From positions 1,364,001 through 1,428,000 of the forward strand of contig NZ_CP073637.1 of assembly GCF_029962485.1 (NCBI RefSeq): a stretch of DNA of 64,000 nt, in the 5' to 3' direction. This document shows, one piece after another, positions 18,923 through 27,314 of this stretch; position 1 is the stretch's first letter; every line of letters begins with the position of its first letter. The position numbers and the translations under genes were made by a program. The DNA comes from Burkholderia cepacia (lineage in GTDB: Bacteria > Pseudomonadota > Gammaproteobacteria > Burkholderiales > Burkholderiaceae). The notes under the pieces were generated by a model. The model searched no databases. It saw nothing but the letters and a program-made list of their open reading frames with translations, and was not told where the DNA came from.

Positions 18923-20542
18923 TCACGCGTCGCGCAGTGCGCGGCGCACGATCTTGCCGGTCGCGGTCATCGGCAGGCTGTCGACGAACGCGATCGCGCG
19001 CGGATACTCGTGTGCGGCGAGCCGCGTGCGCACGTGTGCCTGCAGCGCGAGCACGAGCGCGTCGTCGCCGATGTGGCCGGGATTCAGCACGACGAACGCC
19101 TTGACGATCTCGGTGCGCGTCGCGTCCGGCACGCCGACGACGGCCGCCATCCGCACCGCCGGATGCGTGAGCAGGCAGTCCTCGATCGGGCCCGGGCCGA
19201 TCCGGTAGCCGGCGCTCGTGATCACGTCGTCGTCGCGGCCGACGAAGCGCACGAAGCCGTCGGCGTCGATCGTGCCTGTATCGCCGGTGAGCAGGTAGTC
19301 GCCCGCGAACTTGTCGCGCGTCGCATCCGCGTTGCGCCAGTATTCGATGAACATCACCGGGTCGGGACGGCGCACCGCGATGCGACCTTCGACGCCCGGC
19401 GGCAGCGGCGTGCCGTTCGCGTCGACGATCGCGACCGCATGACCGGGCACTGCCTTGCCGATCGCACCGGGCTGCGCGTCGAACAGCGCCGCGCACGATG
19501 ACAGCACCATGTTGCACTCGGTTTGCCCGTAGAACTCGTTGATCGTCACGCCGAGCGCGTCGCGCCCCCAGGCCGTCAGTTCGGTGCCGAGCGACTCGCC
19601 GCCGCTCGCGACCGATTTCAGCGACAGCGCGTAGCGTTCGCGCGGCCGCTCCACGGCGCGCATCAGCTTCAACGCGGTGGGCGGCAGGAACGCATGCGTG
19701 ACGCCGTGCCGGGCCATCAACGCGAACGCCGCGTCGCCGTCGAACTTCTCGAAGCGGCGCGCGAGCACCGGCACGCCGTGATGCCATGACGGCAGCAGCA
19801 CGTCGAGCAGGCCGCCGATCCACGCCCAGTCGGCCGGCGTCCAGAACAGGCGCGCGTCGCGCGGGAAGCATTGCTGCGACATCTCGACGCCCGGCAGGTG
19901 GCCGAGCAGCACGCGATGGGCGTGCAGCGCGCCTTTCGGTTTGCCCGTCGTGCCGGACGTGTAGATGATCACCGCCGGATCGTCGGCGGCCGTGTCGGCC
20001 GCCACGAAATCCGGCGTTTCGGCGGCGAGCGCCGCGTCGTAACGCAGCACGCCCGGCGCGTCGGGGGCATCGTCGCCGACGCAGTAGACGGTATGCAGCG
20101 CCGGCAGCTGCGCGCGCAGCGGTGCGATTTTTGCGTAGCCGGCCGCGTCGGTGACGAGCGCGGCCGCCTCGCTGTTCGCGAGCCGGTATTCGAGCGCATC
20201 GACGCCGAACAGCGTGAAGAGCGGCACCGCGATTGCACCGAGCTTGTACGCGGCGAGGTGTGCAATGGCCGTTTCGGGCCCTTGTGCGAGAAAGATACCG
20301 ATCCGGTCGCCGCGTCGCAGGCCGGCGCGCGTAAAGCTGTTCGCGAGCCGGTTAGAAGCATTCTTCAAGTCGTCGAACGTGAGGCGGAACACGTCGCCCT
20401 GCGCCGTTTCGTAGATCAACGCGAGGCGACCGCTGCCGTCGGCCCATTTGTCGCAGACGTCCACGCCGATGTTGTAGCGGGCCGGAATGTCCCACTGGAA
20501 GCGGGAGAGCAGTTCGTCGTAGCGGTTGGCGGCGGGCAGCAT
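18923..20542 (-). CDS. AMP-forming acyl-CoA/acetyl-CoA synthetase family protein
   Basis: 539-residue ANL-superfamily ligase that adenylates a carboxylate and forms its CoA thioester. The ATP P-loop IIYTSGTTGKPKGALH is near residue 190, the A5 motif YGQTECNMV near 333, the hinge TGDTGTIDADGFVRFVGRDD near 415, and the C-terminal catalytic Lys is in MTATGKIVRRALRD. It resembles acetyl-CoA-synthetase-like and medium-chain acyl-CoA ligases; the acyl substrate cannot be read from sequence. It is the upstream gene of the minus-strand run with the DUF2288 and MATE genes, 73 bases before DUF2288. Confidence 0.9.
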   Translation of the reverse strand: MLPAANRYDELLSRFQWDIPARYNIGVDVCDKWADGSGRLALIYETAQGDVFRLTFDDLKNASNRLANSFTRAGLRRGDRIGIFLAQGPETAIAHLAAYKLGAIAVPLFTLFGVDALEYRLANSEAAALVTDAAGYAKIAPLRAQLPALHTVYCVGDDAPDAPGVLRYDAALAAETPDFVAADTAADDPAVIIYTSGTTGKPKGALHAHRVLLGHLPGVEMSQQCFPRDARLFWTPADWAWIGGLLDVLLPSWHHGVPVLARRFEKFDGDAAFALMARHGVTHAFLPPTALKLMRAVERPRERYALSLKSVASGGESLGTELTAWGRDALGVTINEFYGQTECNMVLSSCAALFDAQPGAIGKAVPGHAVAIVDANGTPLPPGVEGRIAVRRPDPVMFIEYWRNADATRDKFAGDYLLTGDTGTIDADGFVRFVGRDDDVITSAGYRIGPGPIEDCLLTHPAVRMAAVVGVPDATRTEIVKAFVVLNPGHIGDDALVLALQAHVRTRLAAHEYPRAIAFVDSLPMTATGKIVRRALRDA

Positions 20543-20720
20543 CGCAGTGTCTCCTGGGTGTCGATCGTGGCGTCGGGCGCACGGCTTACATCAGGTTTTC
20601 ACGCAGACGAATCCACAATGGTGTCTGCTGGTAGGGAATGTTCGGACTCGTCCAATAGCCACGGCTCAGTGCACGATTCCACAATGACGCATAAGATCAA
20701 GTCAAAACAGTGATGTGACC

Positions 20721-20840
20721 ATGGATTTGCTTCTGATAGCTGCGGGGTTCAGCCTGATCGGAATCGGTGTGCTGGTGGCGTTTGCTCGTCACGTCGATCC
20801 GCTGTCCGGCCGTTTCACCGGACGTCTGCGCAAGCGCTGA
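20721..20840 (+). CDS. Putative 39-aa single-helix membrane peptide
   Basis: MDLLLIAAGFSLIGIGVLVA forms a membrane helix, followed by a basic tail ending GRLRKR (positive-inside, so N-out/C-in). The ribosome binding site is weak (GTGATGTGACC). It lies alone between divergent/convergent minus genes, with a perfect hairpin 31 bases past the stop. No homologue recalled; composition is protein-like rather than random. Confidence 0.45.
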   Translation: MDLLLIAAGFSLIGIGVLVAFARHVDPLSGRFTGRLRKR

Positions 20841-20870
20841 CTCAATCATTTTCGTGTTTCGCCGCGACGG

Positions 20871-20896
20871 CACGCGATGCGTGCCGGCATCGCGTG
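20871..20896. terminator. Hairpin between the 39-aa ORF and the NlpD-like gene
   Basis: Perfect 10-base arms CACGCGATGC and GCATCGCGTG around a GTGCCG loop, between convergent genes. No T-run on either side, so termination is plausible but unproven. Confidence 0.5.
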
Positions 20897-20911
20897 TCGT
20901 CCGTCGTGCGC

Positions 20912-21613
20912 TCAGCGCGACGGCAGGTAGCGCGACGGGTCGATCGACCGGCCGCCGTAGCGCAGCTCGAAATGCAGCGCGACGCGATCGCTGTCGCTGT
21001 TGCCCATTTCCGCGATCGACTGCCCCTGTGTCACCGACTGGCCTTCCTTCACCAGTAGCGCGCGGTTATGCGCGTAGGCGGTCAGGTAGTCGGCGTTGTG
21101 CTTCAGGATGATCAGGTTGCCGTAGCCGCGCAGCCCGTTACCGGCATAGACCACGACACCCGGCGCGGCTGCGACCACCGGCGTGCCCGGCGAGTTCGCG
21201 ATGTCGATCCCCTTCGATTTCGAGCCGTCGAACGTGCGGACCACATTGCCGGCCGCCGGCCAGATCAGCGAAATGCTCGTGGCCGGCTTGACGGCCGATT
21301 CAACCGGCGCGGATGGTGCGGGGCGCGCGCGGCCGGCGCTGCCGGTGCCGGTGGTCGACGGCGTCGATGCGGTCGTCGTGCCGGGCGGCGGCGCGACGCG
21401 CAGCACCTGGCCGACTTCGATCGCATCGGGGTTCGTCATCTGGTTCCAGCGCACGACGTTCTGCACTGACGTGCGGTTGTCACGCGCGATCTTGTAGAGC
21501 GTGTCGCCACGCTCGACGCGATAGAACCCGGGGCCGACGGGCGCGGAGCCGCACGCGACGAGCAGGGCGGCGCAGGCGGCTGCGAAGAGTCGCTTCGTTG
21601 TTGTTCCGAACAT
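20912..21613 (-). CDS. NlpD-like LysM/LytM-domain lipoprotein
   Basis: 233 residues. Lipoprotein signal with lipobox LVAC (Cys about residue 21), LysM domain (about 30-78: FYRVERGDTLYKIARDN to VGQVLRV), a Thr/Pro/Ser linker and a C-terminal M23/LytM domain (about 125-230). The first zinc His of M23 peptidases is missing (SKSKGIDIANSPGTPV), while HNADYLTAYAHN and LHFELRYGG remain. E. coli NlpD has the same pattern and works as a non-catalytic activator of the amidase AmiC, so a role in septal peptidoglycan splitting is inferred. It is not next to rpoS, so it may be a second paralogue (compare YgeR). ATG at 21613. Confidence 0.88.
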   Translation of the reverse strand: MFGTTTKRLFAAACAALLVACGSAPVGPGFYRVERGDTLYKIARDNRTSVQNVVRWNQMTNPDAIEVGQVLRVAPPPGTTTASTPSTTGTGSAGRARPAPSAPVESAVKPATSISLIWPAAGNVVRTFDGSKSKGIDIANSPGTPVVAAAPGVVVYAGNGLRGYGNLIILKHNADYLTAYAHNRALLVKEGQSVTQGQSIAEMGNSDSDRVALHFELRYGGRSIDPSRYLPSR

Positions 21614-21628
21614 TGAACCTCGCAAAAC

Positions 21629-21651
21629 CCTGCCGCGGGTGACGCGGCAGG
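21629..21651 (-). terminator. Terminator after the aldose epimerase gene
   Basis: Minus-strand arms CCTGCCGCG and CGCGGCAGG with a 5-base loop, followed by GTTTTG. It lies 95 bases past the epimerase stop and just upstream of the NlpD-like start. Confidence 0.6.
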
Positions 21652-21745
21652 CAACACAAAACGTCCGATTTTAACGGGTTCGACCCGCGCACCGCAGTTT
21701 GGGCCGTTGCCGGGGCCGTCGCGCGCCGGTTTGGCGCGCCGCGTA

Positions 21746-22657
21746 TCAGCCGGCGAGCGGGCGCACGCGAATGCGCAGCGTGGCCGTTTCGGTCGCGCCC
21801 GGCGCGAGCATGCGCAGCCCGAGGCCGTTGTGGATCGCATCGGGCAGGCCGAGCCACGGCTCGACGCAGTAGAAGTCGGAATCCGGTTTTTCGGTCCAGG
21901 TCGTGACCGCGTACCACGGGATCGAGCCCGGCACGTCGAGCGCAATCTCGATCGTGCGGCGGCGGCCCGGCATCACGATGCGCACCGGCGCGGACGGTTC
22001 GCCGTCGAGGCAGTGGAAGCGGTCGACGATGTCCGGATCGTCGAGGCGGTACTGCGCTTCGCCGGGTTCGAGCGGGCTGATCGAGCCGTCCGGGCGCTGC
22101 TGGCAACTGCGGGTCGGCGGCAGTTCGAGCGTGGTTTCGGCGCGTTCGCCATGCGGCAGCGCGAAATAGAAGTGGTGGCCGGCGTAGTAGGGCAGCGGTG
22201 TGTCGCCGCGATTGGTCGTCGTCAGCGCGACGTCGAGCGTGTGCGCGTCGGCCAGCCGGTAGGTCGTCTCGAACCGGAAATCGAACGGGTAGCTCGCGCG
22301 CAGCGCGTCGTTCGCGTCTAGCGTCATCGACAGCGCGCACCCGTCGGCCGACGGACGCGCGTCGAACGGCAGATCGCGCGCGAAGCCGTGCATCGGCAGG
22401 TCGCGGACCACGCCGGCGGCATCGCGCCAGCGGCCGAGTTCTCCGTCGACACGGTGGCGGCCAAGGAACGGGAACAGCAGCGGATTGCCGCCGCGCACGC
22501 GGGCGAGGTTGCTCCAGTCGGCCGTTTCCGGCCAGAAGATGATCGGTTCGCCGTCGACGTGCCAGGACAGCAGGCGGCCGCCGAATTGCGGAGCGACCCG
22601 GACGAGCGACGGGCCGGCGTGAAGTTCGTGGATGTCGTGTTGCTGGAAGATCGGCAT
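21746..22657 (-). CDS. Aldose 1-epimerase (mutarotase) family protein
   Basis: 303-residue beta-sandwich protein of the GalM/YeaD superfamily, which interconverts alpha and beta anomers of sugars or hexose-6-phosphates. The catalytic His is in YYAGHHFYFALP (about 165) and the catalytic Glu in YCVEPWLGLPDAIHNG (about 275); the early segment RVRGGNPLLFPFLGRH is also conserved. The ATG at 22657 (MPIFQQHDIHEL) is preferred; longer in-frame starts add unconserved sequence. Substrate unknown. Confidence 0.85.
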   Translation of the reverse strand: MPIFQQHDIHELHAGPSLVRVAPQFGGRLLSWHVDGEPIIFWPETADWSNLARVRGGNPLLFPFLGRHRVDGELGRWRDAAGVVRDLPMHGFARDLPFDARPSADGCALSMTLDANDALRASYPFDFRFETTYRLADAHTLDVALTTTNRGDTPLPYYAGHHFYFALPHGERAETTLELPPTRSCQQRPDGSISPLEPGEAQYRLDDPDIVDRFHCLDGEPSAPVRIVMPGRRRTIEIALDVPGSIPWYAVTTWTEKPDSDFYCVEPWLGLPDAIHNGLGLRMLAPGATETATLRIRVRPLAG

Positions 22658-22828
22658 GGCGAATCGGATTGGGCGGGTGGACGGAGCAACGCGCGTTCCA
22701 TTATCGGGCCGCGGCCGCTCGGGGAAAACCCTTCTCGGGAAATTGCGAGTTTTTAACATTCTCAACGGTCTGGATAATGCATCTAAACCGGTGATGTTGC
22801 CGGGTCATGACACTTCGAGGAGGGGGCC

Positions 22829-22915
22829 ATGGATCTGGCAATGGCAATGGGTATCGCACTGTTCGGCATGTTCACCGGCAGCACGGTATTATTTTTCTAT
22901 CAGCTCGGCCGCTGA
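22829..22915 (+). CDS. Putative 28-aa membrane peptide
   Basis: MDLAMAMGIALFGMFTGSTV is the start of a peptide that is nearly all one membrane helix. Support comes from context: an unusually strong GAGGAGGGGG ribosome binding site 3-12 bases before the ATG and a textbook terminator 25 bases past the stop, so the unit is self-contained. It may also be a small RNA with a coding segment. No family recalled. Confidence 0.6.
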   Translation: MDLAMAMGIALFGMFTGSTVLFFYQLGR

Positions 22916-22940
22916 CGGCAATTCCTGCCGAAGTCGACAG

Positions 22941-22967
22941 GCCCGCCATGCAAATGGCGGGCTTTTT
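22941..22967 (+). terminator. Strong terminator after the 28-aa ORF
   Basis: GCCCGCCAT, loop GCAA, ATGGCGGGC, then TTTTT: a perfect 9-base stem with a T-run. Confidence 0.93.
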
Positions 22968-23136
22968 GCTTTCTGTGCGCTTACAAATTGCAAGCGTTTG
23001 TGTGCATTGCCGCAATAACCTGCCAAATGCCTTGGCGCAGTAATCCTGGCTCGGCATAATCGGGGCGCGTTTTTTCGGACGCGCATCGCGTCGTCCGTCT
23101 TTCTTCCCGCTTAATCTCGACTAAAAGGACCGACGC

Positions 23137-23967
23137 GTGAGTCTCTGGTTTCTGGTATTCCTGAGCGTCCTGCAGGGCGTCACCGAACTCTTCCCCGTCA
23201 GCAGCCTGGGCCATACGCTGCTCGTGCCGGCGCTGTTCGGCATGCATATCGACAAGCACGCGCCGCAACTGCTGCCGTTCCTCGTCGCGCTGCACCTCGG
23301 CACCGCGCTGGCGCTGCTGTGGTACTTCCGCGCGCGCTGGATCGCGCTGATCAGCGGTTTCTTCGCGCAGCTCGGCGGCCGCAAGAATGACGACGGCCAC
23401 CTGATGTGGGCGCTCATCATCGGTACGATTCCGACCGGCATCGTCGGGCTGCTGCTCGAGAAGCGAATCGAACGTGTGTTCCACGATCTGCGGATCGTCG
23501 CGATCGCGCTGATCGTGAACGGCGTGCTGCTGTGGCTCGGCGATCGCATCCAGCGCAGCCGCGCGCACCAGGCGCCCGAGAAGATGACGTTCAAGCAGGC
23601 GTTCTTCGTGGGTCTCGCGCAGATCGGCGCACTGATTCCGGGTTTCTCGCGCAGCGGGCTGACGATGATCGCCGGCAATGCCGCAGGGCTCACGGCGGAG
23701 AAGGCGGCGGAGTTTTCGTTCCTGCTCGGCACGCCGATCATCTTCGCGGCGGGTGTGCTCGAACTGCCGAAGCTGTTCCATGCTCGCGACCAGCTCGCCG
23801 ATGCACTGCTCGGTGGCGTGCTGACGGCGATTGCCGCGTACCTGAGCGTGCGGTTCCTGATGCGCTATTTCGAAGGGCGCGGCCGGCTCGCGTCGTTCGG
23901 CGTGTATTGCGTGATCGCCGGCGTGTTCTGTCTCGGCTGGTTCATGCTGCATCCGCAGCCGGTTTGA
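23137..23967 (+). CDS. uppP: Undecaprenyl-diphosphatase
   Basis: Dephosphorylates undecaprenyl pyrophosphate to recycle the lipid carrier for peptidoglycan and surface polysaccharides; overproduction gives bacitracin resistance. The 276-residue, roughly eight-helix protein has the BacA motifs [14 protein letters not shown] (about 12-25) and [10 protein letters not shown] (about 168-177). The start is GTG at 23137 with AAAAGGA upstream. It stands alone, downstream of a terminator and upstream of tRNA-Arg. Confidence 0.96.
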   Translation: MSLWFLVFLSVLQGVTELFPVSSLGHTLLVPALFGMHIDKHAPQLLPFLVALHLGTALALLWYFRARWIALISGFFAQLGGRKNDDGHLMWALIIGTIPTGIVGLLLEKRIERVFHDLRIVAIALIVNGVLLWLGDRIQRSRAHQAPEKMTFKQAFFVGLAQIGALIPGFSRSGLTMIAGNAAGLTAEKAAEFSFLLGTPIIFAAGVLELPKLFHARDQLADALLGGVLTAIAAYLSVRFLMRYFEGRGRLASFGVYCVIAGVFCLGWFMLHPQPV

Positions 23968-24010
23968 GGCTGTGACGGCCCGATTCGCGTGATGTAACGC
24001 GATGATCGGG

Positions 24011-24016
24011 TATAAT
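24011..24016 (+). promoter_or_regulatory. Possible -10 element ahead of tRNA-Arg
   Basis: A perfect TATAAT hexamer in the uppP-tRNA gap; no convincing -35 is seen 17 bases upstream, and the tRNA starts 125 bases later, so the leader would be long. Confidence 0.35.
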
Positions 24017-24140
24017 TTCCGGCTCGGTTTCGTACCGGGCCCGTTTTGTTTCGGGGCTTTGGGTTTGGCGGTGCTGTCGCTGCTGCTCGAAAGCCCGGCA
24101 CCGAATGCGGTCCGCGTCAGGCCGTGTCTTTTCTCCCCGA

Positions 24141-24217
24141 CCGCCCTTAGCTCAGCTGGATAGAGCAACGGCCTTCTAAGCCGTAGGTCACACGTTCGAG
24201 TCGTGTAGGGCGGGCCA
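24141..24217 (+). tRNA. tRNA-Arg (UCU)
   Basis: 77 bases: acceptor CCGCCCT/AGGGCGG, D arm GCTCAGCTGGATAGAGC, anticodon arm ACGGC-CTTCTAA-GCCGT (anticodon TCT, reads AGA), T arm ACACGTTCGAGTCGTGT, encoded CCA. It lies 50 bases from the 3' end of the convergent glmS. Confidence 0.96.
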
Positions 24218-24239
24218 GCTTGATCAATTGATGACCGTC

Positions 24240-24268
24240 GCGAGCCCGCCCGGGTGACGCAAGCACAT
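24240..24268 (-). other. Candidate attTn7 site downstream of glmS
   Basis: Tn7 elements insert about 25 bases past a glmS stop after TnsD recognises the conserved 3' codons, which here encode [10 protein letters not shown]. The expected insertion point falls near 24243, between glmS and tRNA-Arg. The site is empty in this sequence. Identification is by position and the conserved gene end only. Confidence 0.5.
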
Positions 24269-26085
24269 CACTCCACCGTCACCGATTTCGCCAGATTCCT
24301 CGGCTTGTCGATATCCGCACCGCGCAAGCACGCCGCGTGATACGCGAGCAATTGCAACGGCACGACGTGCAGGATCGGCGACAACAGCCCGTAGTAATCC
24401 GGCATCCGCAGCACGGACACGCCTTCGCCGTTGTCGATCCGCGTATCCGCATCGGCGAACACGTAAAGCTGCCCGCCACGCGCCCGCACTTCCTGCATGT
24501 TCGACTTGAGCTTTTCGAGCAACGCGTCGTTCGGCGCGATCGTCGCAACCGGCATCGTGTGCGTCACGAGTGCGAGCGGCCCGTGTTTCAGCTCACCCGC
24601 CGGATACGCTTCCGCGTGGATATACGAAATCTCCTTCAGCTTCAGCGCACCTTCGAGCGCGATCGGGTAGTGCAGCCCGCGCCCGAGAAACAGCGCGTTT
24701 TCGTGCTGCGAGAATTCCGCCGCCCAGCGCTCGATCTGCGGCTCCAGCCCGAGCACGTCTTCGAGCGCACCGGGCAGCCGCCGCAGCTGCGTCGTGTAGC
24801 GCGCGAGCTGCGCGTCGTCGACGTAGCCGCGCAGCCGTCCGAGCGTGACGGCAAGAATGAATAGCGCGACGAGCTGCGTCGTGAACGCCTTGGTCGACGC
24901 GACGCCGATTTCCGGGCCGGCCCGCGTCAGGAAGCGCAGGCCGGTCTGACGCATCATCGCGCTGGTCGGCACGTTGCAGATCGCCAGCGTGTCGATATGG
25001 CCGAGCGCCTGCGCGTACTTGAGCGCGGCGAGCGTGTCGGCGGTCTCGCCGGATTGCGACACGCTGACCACCAGCGTGTTCGGCATCGCGAGCGCATCGC
25101 TGTAACGGTACTCGCTCGCAATCTCGACCTGCGCGGGTATGCGCGCGATCGTTTCGAGCCAGCGGCGCGCGGTCAGACCGGAATAATGGCTCGTGCCGCA
25201 CGCGAGAATCAGCACGTTGTCGATCTGCTCGAACGCGCGCGCGGCATCCGGGCCGAATACGGCCGGATCGAACAGCCCCGCGTCCGGGATGGTCGCGGCC
25301 ACGGCCTGCGGTTGCTCGAAAATTTCCTTCTGCATGAAGTGCCGGTACGGCCCGAGTTCGACCACACCCTGTGCGGACGAAACGGTCTGTATCGCGCGCT
25401 CGATCGGCGCACCGGTGCGATCGAGCACCCGCACGCCACCCGGCGTCAACTCGACGATGTCGCCTTCCTCGAGAAAGATGAAGCGGTCGGTGATGCCGGC
25501 AAGCGCGAGCGCATCGGACGCGAGAAAGCATTCGCCATCCTTCACGCCGACGACGAGCGGCGAGCCGGCCCGCGCGCCGATCAGCCGCTGCGGCTCGTGT
25601 TTGCTGAACACCGCGATCGCGTAGGCGCCGTGAAGCTGCGACGTCGCATCGCGTACGGCGGTGAGCAGGTCGCCGCGATACTTGCTGTGGATCAGGTGGG
25701 CGACGACTTCGGTGTCGGTCTGGCCGTCGAATTCGTAGTGTTCGTCGGACAGTTGCTTGCGCAACGTTTCATGGTTTTCGATGATGCCGTTGTGCACGAG
25801 CGCGATCTCGTCGCGAGAGAAGATCGGGTGCGCGTTGCAGGTTGCGGGCGCGCCATGGGTCGCCCAGCGCGTGTGGGCGATGCCGGTGCTGCCGGTCAGG
25901 CCGGCGCTGCGCACGTGCGCATCGAGATCGGCGACGCGCGACATGCTGCGCTCCCGTCGCGCCTGGCCGTCGACGACGGTCGCCACGCCACATGAGTCGT
26001 AGCCGCGATACTCGAGGCGGCGCAGACCTTCAATCAGAATCGGGACGATGTCCCGTTGCGCGACCGCGCCGACGATGCCACACAT
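24268..26085 (-). CDS. glmS: Glutamine-fructose-6-phosphate aminotransferase (isomerizing)
   Basis: Makes glucosamine-6-phosphate from fructose-6-phosphate and glutamine, the entry step of amino-sugar synthesis. The 605-residue product begins MCGIVGAV with the nucleophile Cys2, followed by [12 protein letters not shown] and TRWATHG in the class II amidotransferase domain, then two SIS isomerase domains ([18 protein letters not shown]-terminal [18 protein letters not shown]) and the terminus [12 protein letters not shown] at 26085 follows AAGGAG; an upstream in-frame start would add 14 residues and bury Cys2. It lies 48 bases after the preceding gene of the polysaccharide operon, so it probably serves that pathway. 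Burkholderia commonly carry more than one glmS; a second copy elsewhere is expected. Confidence 0.96.
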   Translation of the reverse strand: MCGIVGAVAQRDIVPILIEGLRRLEYRGYDSCGVATVVDGQARRERSMSRVADLDAHVRSAGLTGSTGIAHTRWATHGAPATCNAHPIFSRDEIALVHNGIIENHETLRKQLSDEHYEFDGQTDTEVVAHLIHSKYRGDLLTAVRDATSQLHGAYAIAVFSKHEPQRLIGARAGSPLVVGVKDGECFLASDALALAGITDRFIFLEEGDIVELTPGGVRVLDRTGAPIERAIQTVSSAQGVVELGPYRHFMQKEIFEQPQAVAATIPDAGLFDPAVFGPDAARAFEQIDNVLILACGTSHYSGLTARRWLETIARIPAQVEIASEYRYSDALAMPNTLVVSVSQSGETADTLAALKYAQALGHIDTLAICNVPTSAMMRQTGLRFLTRAGPEIGVASTKAFTTQLVALFILAVTLGRLRGYVDDAQLARYTTQLRRLPGALEDVLGLEPQIERWAAEFSQHENALFLGRGLHYPIALEGALKLKEISYIHAEAYPAGELKHGPLALVTHTMPVATIAPNDALLEKLKSNMQEVRARGGQLYVFADADTRIDNGEGVSVLRMPDYYGLLSPILHVVPLQLLAYHAACLRGADIDKPRNLAKSVTVE

Positions 26086-26133
26086 GACACGTCTCCTTCC
26101 CTGTAAATTCTCCTGGGCCGCATGCACGCTGTG

Positions 26134-27222
26134 TCAGCGCGACGCAGTCTCCGTCGCCTCCGCCGTCGTGAAGCCGCACTGGGCGGGCGCGACGGGGTCG
26201 GCCATCCTGCTTTCGAATGCGAGATAAAGCGATTCCTCCAGTACGTTCCAGTGCGCGCCATGCCGGTACGGGCCCGAGCGCGCATGCCAGCAGGCGACCG
26301 TGCTCCAGTCGTTCATCTTGAATGCGACCAGCGCAATCAAGCCCCATGGATAATCGCTGCCGGCCAGTTGCAGCCAGGTCTTGCCGTATTTCTGCATCCA
26401 TTGCGCGTAGATCGTCTCGTTCGACTGGTCGGGAACCTGAATCCCCGACAGGAGCGGGAAGATCTGTGCGACTTTCGCCGGATAGAAGCTCGTGTCGCTG
26501 ATGCGCTGCGTGCTCGCGCGAAAGCCGGATTGCGTGCCGCGCCAGAACACCTTCAGGATCGCGGACGAGAGCCGGTCGGCGCGCTGGCTCCACGGGCCCG
26601 CGTGCGAGTAGTCGGCATGCCGGACGTAGTACGCGGCGAGCGCCTGGAACGCGCTGTGTACCTCGACGTTGTCCATCAGCAGCGCGACGTGCAGCGTCGA
26701 CGAGATCTGATAGACGCCGGCGGGCTTGCTGAGCAGCGTGTCGAGATGCGCGCCCGCGCGGTTCAGGCTGAGTTCCCACGCGGCGGGCATCCCGTCGGGC
26801 GGCGCGAAGCGGGAGAGCAATTCGATCCACGTCGCCATCATCGAGTCGTCGGCGTCGGCCTCCGCGCATGTGCTGTACTGGCCGCTCTTCACGCAGTAGC
26901 GATCGAAGCCACCGTCGGGGCGCTGACGCGGCAGCAGCCACGCGATCCACGCGAGTGCGGCCTGATGGGCGTCAAGCCCGGCATCGGCGGCGGCGAGTAA
27001 CGCCTTCGCCGCAAAATATGGATCGATACCGGCGCCATTCAGGCGCACGGTGATCGCGCCGTCGGGGCGCTGGTACAGTCCGTTGAGCTGGAGTTCGGCG
27101 GCGCTCGCGTGCAGCGCGAAGCCGGATGCCGAGACACAGCAGGCAACGCACCACAGGCGGCATAGCCGGGCGATGGCCGCCACGCGTGCGCGTGCGGCCG
27201 GGGAAAGCGCGGGCCGGTTCAT
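26134..27222 (-). CDS. Secreted all-helical protein of the polysaccharide operon
   Basis: 362 residues with an N-terminal signal sequence (hydrophobic part about 22-42, cleavage near residue 43 after ASA). The mature part is helical with repeated Trp/aromatic-rich hairpins such as AALAWIAWLLPRQRPDGGF, DDSMMATWIELLSRF and YPWGLIALVAFKMNDW; this looks like an (alpha/alpha) toroid as in glycosidases and lyases acting on polysaccharides. Acidic clusters (EADADD) could be catalytic, but no family was identified, so glycoside hydrolase or lyase activity is only a suggestion. AGGAGC precedes the ATG at 27222. It sits between the deacetylase-like gene and glmS. Confidence 0.8.
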   Translation of the reverse strand: MNRPALSPAARARVAAIARLCRLWCVACCVSASGFALHASAAELQLNGLYQRPDGAITVRLNGAGIDPYFAAKALLAAADAGLDAHQAALAWIAWLLPRQRPDGGFDRYCVKSGQYSTCAEADADDSMMATWIELLSRFAPPDGMPAAWELSLNRAGAHLDTLLSKPAGVYQISSTLHVALLMDNVEVHSAFQALAAYYVRHADYSHAGPWSQRADRLSSAILKVFWRGTQSGFRASTQRISDTSFYPAKVAQIFPLLSGIQVPDQSNETIYAQWMQKYGKTWLQLAGSDYPWGLIALVAFKMNDWSTVACWHARSGPYRHGAHWNVLEESLYLAFESRMADPVAPAQCGFTTAEATETASR

Positions 27223-27314
27223 GATCGGGGGCTCCTGCGCGGTGGTCCTGCGCAATGTCCGCCGGGCGCGGCGTTGGCCGCGTCGCGCGCCGGCGGGGGT
27301 GTCGACGGTTCGGC

